Below, in pieces: positions 59,201 to 64,000 of a stretch of DNA of 64,000 bases. Each line of letters begins with the position of its first letter. Within the stretch, counting starts at the first letter, position 1. The stretch is from NCBI GenBank assembly GCA_910588645.1, contig CAJUOY010000010.1:3070-67069 (forward strand), written 5' to 3'. Both the position numbers and the translations under genes were made by a program. The notes below the pieces were generated by a model. It worked only from the letters and a program-made list of their open reading frames with translations. It had not been told where the DNA came from and made no database searches. Source of the DNA: an uncultured Christensenellaceae bacterium (GTDB lineage Bacteria > Bacillota > Clostridia > Christensenellales > Borkfalkiaceae).

Positions 59201-59348
59201 CGTTCACGGAGTAAGCTTTGTAAACGGTTTTGCTTACTATAAGATAATGGTTATAGTTTGGGACGTACTTGCGGCAGGCGGACTTGCGGCGCTCGGATTT
59301 CTGTTATATAAGAAGATCAAAAAGGTTAGAGCGGAAAAAACCGAATAA
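56271..59348 (+). CDS. Membrane-anchored GH3 beta-glucosidase with permuted domains
   Basis: 1025 residues in an unusual order. An N-terminal transmembrane helix is followed by the GH3 alpha/beta-sandwich domain (about 65-380; EIAQEGVTLLKNDGLLPL), then an FnIII-like domain (about 390-500). Next is the (beta/alpha)8 catalytic domain (about 670-950; FIKHFALNDQETHRDHLG) with nucleophile D911 in GFVLTDYEVPS. A second transmembrane helix lies near the end. Most GH3 enzymes have the barrel first; the reversed order is known in some Ruminococcus and Clostridium enzymes. It would finish degradation of glucan fragments at the cell surface. Confidence 0.92.
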   Translation: MKKIKSISLIIIPVAMALIIIASVLANVLTLGKYDNILEQFFGSTPSYLKGDTKGADTQYVKSSFDSPKSLYEYEEELCAEIAQEGVTLLKNDGLLPLAKGSQLSLFSHSSVDLVSGGSGSGSGSFELTADLKTGLEAAGLSVNSALWNFYKSGKGSSYKRGPGVINYGAALDWSINECPLSVIRSDSGVVSSFAGTTAMFVLSRTGGEGGDEARDMAAYGGKAGSHYLEPDETELEIIKYLDENFENIILLVNCNNAPELGWVKDYPNIKAVLNFPGAGRTGVYGLGRVLTGLDKDGKEISPSGHLVDTFAYDSFSSPAMQNMGDYRYENSDYYYVNYAEGIYVGYKYYETRYEDVVTGRANTGVYDYNSVVQYPFGYGMSYTDFTWDNFEVSQPDENGDITVTVTVRNTGLDGVKRRGKDVVQIYVQSPYTEYDEEYGVEKAAVSLVGFAKTDYIEPDGEYEASVKINLKDFVSYDANNEKTYILESGRYYITAAPDAHTAVNNVLAARSEQGDAKVDLSKLSGTGNSSLVGSYVCNSTDKTTYSTYNNGDEQVKITNQFDGCTAEGAKYLSRSNWSVMENNGLRYGYASQADSGAEIGGKQWAHAISSELKAKLDSRSSLNPAEGTAPTKYQFGEKNGVDLIDLRGADFDDPLWDELLSELTIPELNKLIDECGYCSPAAKSINKPKVSDLDGPAGLNKVVGHGSLPIGDNYYAMTWPTEYMLASTWNEDLAVKMGEGVGEDGLFGGVVGWYGPGMNIHRTPFAGRNFEYYSEDSFISGVLGAAEVQGAARKGMYSFIKHFALNDQETHRDHLGLVTWSGEQAIREIYLKPFEMCIKDNTVEMKYNEPVKDENGEIVSYTMKTREMPAATAVMSSFNRIGATWAGGNYNLITGVLRKEWGFNGFVLTDYEVPSYMDTRQTIAAGGDAKLKTVDMTNLFATTFTLAGDTEYQGYAREAAHRLLYTVVNSAGMNGFVHGVSFVNGFAYYKIMVIVWDVLAAGGLAALGFLLYKKIKKVRAEKTE

Positions 59349-59373
59349 GCGAATAATTAAATAAATAATATAT

Positions 59374-59407
59374 AAAGGCAGATTATTTTGACATAATTTG
59401 CCTTTTT
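59374..59407 (+). terminator. Rho-independent terminator of the glucanase operon
   Basis: AAAGGCA/TGCCTTT outer stem with inner ATTAT/ATAAT and a T run. Confidence 0.85.
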
Positions 59408-59409
59408 AC

Positions 59410-59438
59410 TTGATAAATGTAATTTTGTTTGTTATACT
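59410..59438 (+). promoter_or_regulatory. Promoter of the GT2 gene
   Basis: TTGATA (59410-59415), 17-bp spacer, extended -10 TGT-TATACT (59433-59438). The ATG at 59449 follows after ten bases, leaving almost no leader. Confidence 0.75.
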
Positions 59439-59448
59439 CATAAATGTT

Positions 59449-60777
59449 ATGGGTTACTATGAAATAGTTTTGTTGGTATTTTTTGCGCTATGGTGCGCGT
59501 TAGGGCTTATGCTCATCCAGTACGCATTATTTACCATAATAGGTATATTTGCAAAAAAGAAATACCCTTCCACAGATAAAAAACTTAAATACGGGGTAAT
59601 TATCGGCGCCCGTAACGAGGAATTCGTCATAGGCGGACTGCTTGACAGTATAAATAATTCCGATTACCCCCGCGATAAAATTCAGGTTTTCGTAGTCGCT
59701 CATAACTGTACGGACAAGACGGCCGAAATAGCCCGTTCGAAGGGCGCCACCGTTTACGAGTACAATAACCCTGCGGAGAGAACGGTGGGCTATGCCTACA
59801 AGCATCTCGTGCAGAAGATAAACGAAGATTACGGTACGGAAAATTACGACGGATTTTTTATAATCAACGCGGACAATACCGTAAGTAAAAATTATTTCAC
59901 AAAGATGAACGACGCGTTCGTCGCAACGGAAAAGAAGCATATAATCACTTCCTACCGCAATTCCAAAAACTTTGCAGACAACTATATGTCCTGCCTTTAC
60001 GGACTGTACTTCATTACGGCGTGCAGGTTCGAGGCGCGCGGCAGAACGGTATGCAACTGCTCCACGCGCGTTTCGGGAACGGGTTACGTAATTAATTCCG
60101 CGCTGTTGAAAGACGGTTGGGATTACGTCACTTTGACTGAGGACTGGGAGTTTTCCGCCGACAACATCGCCTGCGGCAGCAAGATCTTTTATTGCGACGA
60201 GGCAGAGTTTTTCGACGAACAGCCTACTACGGTCAAAGTTATGCTCCGCCAGCGTATGAGATGGGCACGCGGGCATATGATAGTGTTCTTTACCCGCTTT
60301 AAGGCCCTTATGAAGAGCCTGTTTACCCCCAAAAAGAAGGGCGGTAAAAACAAGTATTCCGTTTACGATTTTTCAACGTCGATATTGCCGTTGGGCGTAA
60401 TGAGCATATTGACGCTCATAATTCAGCTTATCCTTACGGCATTCTGTCCGTACTTCGGTTACGACCCCGTAAAGGTTTGGACATTTTACGGCATCGTCTC
60501 GGGAATAGGCTTCGGAATTTCTTATGCAATATGTATATTGCAGGCCGTGCTTTTGTTAATTCTCGAACACAAGCGCATTCCGAGAGTAGGCTTTTTCACA
60601 ATGCTTGGCGCACTTTTGGTTTGGCCGTTCTTCCTTATGCTCAACGTTGTTCTGGACGTTGTTGCGCTCTTTAAAAAGAACCTCGAATGGAAGGAGATAC
60701 CCCATTGCGGAGGAAAAAAGAAAAAGAGTAAAAAGAAAGCGCGCGCTACGGAACAAACTCAACAATCTCAAATCTGA
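59449..60777 (+). CDS. Family 2 membrane glycosyltransferase
   Basis: 442 residues. One or two N-terminal helices precede the GT-A domain: GVIIGARNEEFVIGGLLDSI, the nucleotide aspartate VVAHNCTDKT, NADNTVSKNY (DxD-like), the catalytic TEDWEFSADN and the QRMRWARGHMIV processive-type motif. Four C-terminal helices and a very basic tail (GGKKKKSKKKARATEQ) follow. This is the cellulose/hyaluronan synthase-like layout. It may build a cell-surface polysaccharide. The ATG at 59449 lies ten bases after the -10 box without a ribosome-binding site. It has its own promoter, separate from GH3. Confidence 0.88.
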   Translation: MGYYEIVLLVFFALWCALGLMLIQYALFTIIGIFAKKKYPSTDKKLKYGVIIGARNEEFVIGGLLDSINNSDYPRDKIQVFVVAHNCTDKTAEIARSKGATVYEYNNPAERTVGYAYKHLVQKINEDYGTENYDGFFIINADNTVSKNYFTKMNDAFVATEKKHIITSYRNSKNFADNYMSCLYGLYFITACRFEARGRTVCNCSTRVSGTGYVINSALLKDGWDYVTLTEDWEFSADNIACGSKIFYCDEAEFFDEQPTTVKVMLRQRMRWARGHMIVFFTRFKALMKSLFTPKKKGGKNKYSVYDFSTSILPLGVMSILTLIIQLILTAFCPYFGYDPVKVWTFYGIVSGIGFGISYAICILQAVLLLILEHKRIPRVGFFTMLGALLVWPFFLMLNVVLDVVALFKKNLEWKEIPHCGGKKKKSKKKARATEQTQQSQI

Positions 60778-60779
60778 CG

Positions 60780-60805
60780 ATCGGGCGCACAATGCGCCCG
60801 ATTTT
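60780..60805 (+). terminator. Rho-independent terminator
   Basis: ATCGGGCGCA-CAA-TGCGCCCGAT then TTT. Confidence 0.85.
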
Positions 60806-60834
60806 AAAATATTTAAAGATAAAGGAGAAAATCT

Positions 60835-61146
60835 ATGGCCACTACCGAGGAATTTATTCTCTTCGTCTGCGGACAAATTCAGGGAGATTACGATATAAGG
60901 TACAGGAAAATGTTCGGGGAATATATGGTTTACGCAAACGATAAGCCTATATTGCTCGTATGCGACAACAGGGTGTTCGTTAAACAGCTTCCGCAGGTTG
61001 CCGAGCTTATGAAGGATGCCGTGCGCGGCGTTCCGTACGCGGGCGCAAAGGAGCACTATGTGCTGGATACGGCCGATAAAAAGCTCACCTCCGAAGTGGT
61101 GGTGCTATTGGAAAGGATAACGCCGCTACCTAAAAAGCGCAAATAA
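60835..61146 (+). CDS. TfoX N-terminal domain protein
   Basis: 103 residues, the TfoX/Sxy N-terminal domain alone: EFILFVCGQIQGDYDIRYRKMFGEYMVYANDKPILLVCDNRVFVKQ is diagnostic. In Proteobacteria this domain helps regulate competence; single-domain forms in Bacillota are uncharacterised. AAAGGAG precedes the ATG. Single gene. Confidence 0.88.
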   Translation: MATTEEFILFVCGQIQGDYDIRYRKMFGEYMVYANDKPILLVCDNRVFVKQLPQVAELMKDAVRGVPYAGAKEHYVLDTADKKLTSEVVVLLERITPLPKKRK

Positions 61147-61160
61147 TTTTAAGTTGAATA

Positions 61161-61189
61161 TTGACATAAATCGACATCTGTGATAATAT
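61161..61189 (+). promoter_or_regulatory. Sigma-A promoter
   Basis: TTGACA (61161-61166), 17-bp spacer, TAATAT (61184-61189). Confidence 0.8.
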
Positions 61190-61215
61190 AATAAAAAAAT
61201 AAATATGGAGAGTTT

Positions 61216-62139
61216 ATGAATACAAAGTGGACGGATTTTTTTGCCGGCTACGGCGTTTCGGTTGACGGAAATAAGGCGTACGGCGAAATCGACGGCTATG
61301 AAATCAACGCGAACGTAAACGGTTTCGATACCGTTGCGCCGTTCAGGCTTCACATTACGTGTTATGCTACGGAGGAGCAGAAGCGCGTTATCGGCGACAT
61401 TTTAAGCAGCCGTAAGGACAGGTATTTCAATTACGCGTTTACTCGTTACGGGTTGAGCGTAGGACTTGGCGATTTTACTATGGGAAAGCTGTTGAAGCGA
61501 CTTCCGGAAGTCTTTGGGTTTTTGTTTTCCACGCTCAAAGAGCAGGGCGCGTCAGGCACTGGCATTTGCCCGATATGCGGTAAGCCCATTGAAGAAGAGC
61601 AAATAAAGAAATGCGATTTGGACGGATTTACGATAACGATGGATCTCGGTTGCGCAACCGATTTATCCGCAGCTATCGCTGCGGATAAAAAAGAATTTGA
61701 CAGCGCTCCTAACAATTATTTAAAAGGTTTTCTCGGGGCTGTAATAGGCGGGTTGGCCGGCGCGGTCTGCGTAATAATTCTCTACCTCATAGGCTTCGTG
61801 TCCTCGCTGTCGGCGGTCGTTTCGGTCACCCTTGGTTGTTTCCTTTATAAAAAATTCAAGGGCAAACCAAATAAAATGATGCTTTTGATCGTAGGCGCAA
61901 CCACGGTTGCGTTTATGGTGATTTCTGTTTTGGCGGTTTATATCGTCGCGGCGGGGATTGCGGCGGACGGAATGTATACGCCCATAGAAGCTTTCAACAT
62001 TTTGATGACTGACAGCGAGTTTGCGCTTTGGTTCTACGCCGATCTCGCAATGGTGCTCTTGTTCTCTGCTATCGGCCTCGGCGCGGAAATTTACGCGCAG
62101 TATAAGAGGATCAAAAGAAAGGATAATTTCAATTATTAA
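61216..62139 (+). CDS. Membrane protein with N-terminal soluble domain and zinc-knuckle-like CxxC
   Basis: 307 residues. A soluble domain of about 115 residues precedes CPICGKPIEEEQ (CxxC) at about 118 and a further single Cys. Four hydrophobic helices (GFLGAVIGGLAGAVCVIILYLIG and three more, from about residue 173 to 300) follow, with a basic tail. Its own consensus promoter, GGAG site and terminator frame it. I do not recognise a characterised family. Confidence 0.8.
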   Translation: MNTKWTDFFAGYGVSVDGNKAYGEIDGYEINANVNGFDTVAPFRLHITCYATEEQKRVIGDILSSRKDRYFNYAFTRYGLSVGLGDFTMGKLLKRLPEVFGFLFSTLKEQGASGTGICPICGKPIEEEQIKKCDLDGFTITMDLGCATDLSAAIAADKKEFDSAPNNYLKGFLGAVIGGLAGAVCVIILYLIGFVSSLSAVVSVTLGCFLYKKFKGKPNKMMLLIVGATTVAFMVISVLAVYIVAAGIAADGMYTPIEAFNILMTDSEFALWFYADLAMVLLFSAIGLGAEIYAQYKRIKRKDNFNY

Positions 62140-62154
62140 TAGCAAAATGTTTAT

Positions 62155-62193
62155 AAAAAGCAAGGAAAGATTGAAAACTTTCCTTGCTTTTTT
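62155..62193 (+). terminator. Rho-independent terminator
   Basis: AAAGCAAGGAAAG pairs with CTTTCCTTGCTTT, followed by TTT. Confidence 0.9.
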
Positions 62194-62264
62194 GTTTTTA
62201 CATTGATAATAGTGTATTAATTTCGTTTATCGCAGACGGTTGCGGGTTATTATAAAATTAAGTA

Positions 62265-62293
62265 TTGTAATTTACTTAAAATTATGTTATAAT
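62265..62293 (+). promoter_or_regulatory. Sigma-A promoter
   Basis: TTGTAA (62265-62270), 17-bp spacer, TATAAT (62288-62293). Confidence 0.75.
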
Positions 62294-62325
62294 TTATCCG
62301 TAGATCACTTACCAAGGAGAAAGCA

Positions 62326-62883
62326 ATGAAAAACGTAGTAGTCGTAACCTCGTCACCCCGCAAAGGCGGCAACTCCGATACTTTGGCTATGAGCTTTGCG
62401 GAGGGCGCAAAGGCGGCAGGGCACAACGTAAAGATCATCGCCCTGCGCGATTTGAATTTAAAATTCTGTATGGGGTGTCTGTTCTGTCAGGTTCACGACA
62501 GGTGCGTTTTAAGCGACGAAATGAACGGGCTGTATCCCGACTTCGAAGAGGCCGACGTGCTTGTATTTGCAACGCCCGTTTATTACTATTCGATAAGCGG
62601 CCAGCTTAAAACTTTTTTGGACAGGCTCAATCCGCTCTATTCCAAAAAGGTCAAGTTCCGCGACGTTTATTTGCTGGCGTCCTCTGCGGATAACGAAGAA
62701 AAGGCTATGGACGTTTCGGTCTCGGTCATACAGGGCTGGGTTGATTGCTTCGAAGGCGTTAAAATCGCAGGCGTACTGCGCGGCACGGGCGTAGGCGCAA
62801 AGGGCGAAATAGAAAAGACCGAGTTCCCTGCGGCCGCTTACACTATGGGAGAAAATATAGAAAATGAAGATAATCAGGAATAA
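62326..62883 (+). CDS. Flavodoxin-fold NAD(P)H-dependent oxidoreductase
   Basis: 185 residues of the NADPH-dependent FMN reductase family. The FMN phosphate loop is TSSPRKGGNSDTLA, the iron-sulfur-flavoprotein-like FCMGCLFCQVHDRC follows, and FATPVYYYSISGQLKTFLDR is the isoalloxazine segment. Substrates may be quinones or other electron acceptors. AAGGAG precedes the ATG. The DUF3737 gene begins inside its 3' end (20-base overlap), so the two are coupled. Confidence 0.92.
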   Translation: MKNVVVVTSSPRKGGNSDTLAMSFAEGAKAAGHNVKIIALRDLNLKFCMGCLFCQVHDRCVLSDEMNGLYPDFEEADVLVFATPVYYYSISGQLKTFLDRLNPLYSKKVKFRDVYLLASSADNEEKAMDVSVSVIQGWVDCFEGVKIAGVLRGTGVGAKGEIEKTEFPAAAYTMGENIENEDNQE

Positions 62884-63715
62884 AAATTTTCCTTCCGAGC
62901 GCGCTTTGTACGCCGCGGAGAACGTTCACCTAATAAACTGTTCGTTCGACGGTGAGGAGGACGGCGAATCGGCTTTGAAGGAGGCGACCGACGTAAAACT
63001 GGAAAACTGTTTTATGAATTTGCGCTATCCGCTGTGGCACGATAACGGAGTGGAACTTAAATCCGTGACAATGACGGATAAGTGCCGCGCCGTGCTGTGG
63101 TACACGAGCGGCGTAAAGATAAACGACAGTAAATTACTCGGCATAAAGGCGCTGCGGGAGTGCGCGGACGTTTCGATTGAAAATTGCGAGACGGTTTCGC
63201 CCGAATTCGGTTGGAAAAGCCGTGGTGTAAAGGTCAAAGATTCTTCGATAACAAGCGAATATCTCTTTTTAATGGCTGCGGATATTCATTTGGAAGGCGT
63301 GAACTTCAAGGGGAAATATTCCTTCCAGTATGTGGAAAACGCCGTTATAGAAAATTGCAATCTCGACACTAAGGACGCGTTCTGGCACGCAAAAAACGTA
63401 ACGGTAAAAAATTCTGTCGTCAAGGGAGAATACCTCGGCTGGTATGCGGAAAATCTCACCTTTATAAATTGCAAGATTATAGGCACGCAACCTCTGTGTT
63501 ACTGTAAAAATCTTAAACTTATAGATTGTGAAACGGAGGGGTGCGACTTTTCTTTCGAGTATTCCCAGGTGGAAGCAAAGATCAAGGGCGGCATAGTGTC
63601 TGTAAAAAATCCGCTCTCGGGGAGCATTGTCGCCGACAGTATAGGTGAAATAATTTATACCGAGGACAGCAAGGTCAAGTGTGACTGCCATATAAAGGTA
63701 ACCGAGGCGGCATAG
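62864..63715 (+). CDS. DUF3737 family right-handed beta-helix protein
   Basis: 283 residues made of short repeats such as VKLENCFM, VELKSVTM, VSIENCET, AVIENCNL, VTVKNSVV and LKLIDCET, each 15-20 residues, giving a right-handed parallel beta-helix. This fits DUF3737, a family often beside flavin oxidoreductases; function unknown. GGAGAAAA lies upstream within the preceding gene. Confidence 0.9.
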   Translation: MKIIRNKNFPSERALYAAENVHLINCSFDGEEDGESALKEATDVKLENCFMNLRYPLWHDNGVELKSVTMTDKCRAVLWYTSGVKINDSKLLGIKALRECADVSIENCETVSPEFGWKSRGVKVKDSSITSEYLFLMAADIHLEGVNFKGKYSFQYVENAVIENCNLDTKDAFWHAKNVTVKNSVVKGEYLGWYAENLTFINCKIIGTQPLCYCKNLKLIDCETEGCDFSFEYSQVEAKIKGGIVSVKNPLSGSIVADSIGEIIYTEDSKVKCDCHIKVTEAA

Positions 63716-63780
63716 CGTTATATGGACTATTGCGCGGACTTTAAAAAATGACTAAATTTCCGAAAATGTGGAATAATGTT

Positions 63781-63809
63781 TTGACAAACGAATAAAAATA
63801 TGCTATATT
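63781..63809 (+). promoter_or_regulatory. Promoter of tRNA-Ser
   Basis: TTGACA (63781-63786), 17-bp spacer, TATATT (63804-63809). Confidence 0.85.
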
Positions 63810-63860
63810 GATTTAGCTTTAAATATAGCTGTTCCGACGACGAGCCTGTCGGAACCGAGT

Positions 63861-63951
63861 GCGGAAGTACCCAAGTGGCTCAAGGGGCTCCCCTGCTAAG
63901 GGAGTAGTGCGGGAAACTGCAGCGCGAGTTCAAATCTCGCCTTCCGCGCCA
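63861..63951 (+). tRNA. tRNA-Ser (anticodon GCT)
   Basis: Acceptor GCGGAAG/CTTCCGC, anticodon loop CTGCTAA with GCT at 63895-63897, a long variable arm typical of serine tRNAs, T-loop TTCAAAT, G73 and encoded CCA. It reads AGC/AGU codons. Confidence 0.96.
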
Positions 63952-64000
63952 AACGAATATAATCCGAACTCTAAACCGATATTGATCGGGAAAGCGTTCG

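Noticed and set aside
59444..59467. Seven-codon minigene (MLWVTMK) before the GT2 gene
   Set aside because: Its ATG lies near the predicted transcript start, but it runs past the GT2 start in another frame rather than ending at it, so there is no sign of coupling.
1..64000. CRISPR array, insertion sequence or rRNA genes
   Set aside because: No regularly spaced direct repeats, transposase-like proteins or rRNA sequence were found in the window.

Overview
The window looks like chromosomal DNA of a strictly anaerobic, Gram-positive-type bacterium of the class Clostridia (Bacillota). Supporting this are an AddAB nuclease-helicase, an NiaR regulator, a Rex repressor, LytTR/GHKL signalling, the oxygen-independent ribonucleotide reductase NrdDG as the only reductase present, several lipobox lipoproteins and purine-rich ribosome-binding sites. 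An uncultured gut lineage (perhaps Christensenellales-like) is a guess. Most genes are core or conserved. Accessory genes are concentrated at 12.0-19.3 kb, 45.7-49.1 kb and 50.8-60.8 kb.

Layout. 0-12 kb: start of an ABC ATPase gene divergent from a TetR regulator, uracil uptake and salvage (uraA-upp), an aspartate-type aminotransferase, a small P-loop protein, thrC, trpS, then a tight operon of a DUF5685-like protein, a degenerate J-domain protein and a small repeat protein (both with very cysteine-rich tails), a membrane protein and an RlmD-type rRNA methyltransferase. 12-18 kb: an XRE repressor faces an operon of two surface lipoproteins (one with about twelve Ig/FnIII-like repeats) and an M50-like membrane protease; the region between them holds three evenly spaced operators. 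18-22 kb: a second XRE/target pair with operators inside its promoters, small zinc-ribbon and acidic proteins, an HNH protein, an ATP-grasp ligase and a 48-aa minus-strand gene. 22-28.5 kb: glycerol kinase, nrdD-nrdG-dut behind two promoters with NrdR-like boxes, ROK glucokinase and rex. 28.5-34 kb: an SNF transporter, a GltD-like oxidoreductase, a 2-hydroxyacid dehydrogenase with a YjbR protein, and a lipoprotein. 34-41.9 kb: addB-addA, a membrane protein and a PRC-barrel protein. 42-45.7 kb: nadB-nadC-niaR converging on a pnuC-type transporter with a structured leader.

45.7-49.1 kb: an AT-rich module of an XRE regulator, an ECF-type sigma factor, a secreted C39-like cysteine-protease-fold protein, a single-pass membrane protein that could be the anti-sigma factor, and two small proteins. 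Two promoters here share an ECF-like motif at identical spacing. 49-50.7 kb: MgtC, tRNA-Ala(CGC) and a DUF4180 protein. 50.8-60.8 kb: a LytTR/GHKL two-component system, two GH16 beta-glucanase lipoproteins, a circularly permuted membrane-anchored GH3 beta-glucosidase and a GT2 glycosyltransferase, which read as a beta-glucan degradation locus. 60.8-64 kb: a TfoX-N protein, a membrane protein, a flavodoxin-fold oxidoreductase, a DUF3737 beta-helix protein and tRNA-Ser(GCT).

A theme running through the window is leaderless transcription. At least six genes (glpK, addB, the HNH gene, the YjbR gene, the second XRE gene, the gene at 40694) have a sigma-A -10 box ending 6-7 nt before the start codon and no Shine-Dalgarno sequence. 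One further leaderless start opens a nine-codon minigene that overlaps the ATP-grasp gene as ATGA.
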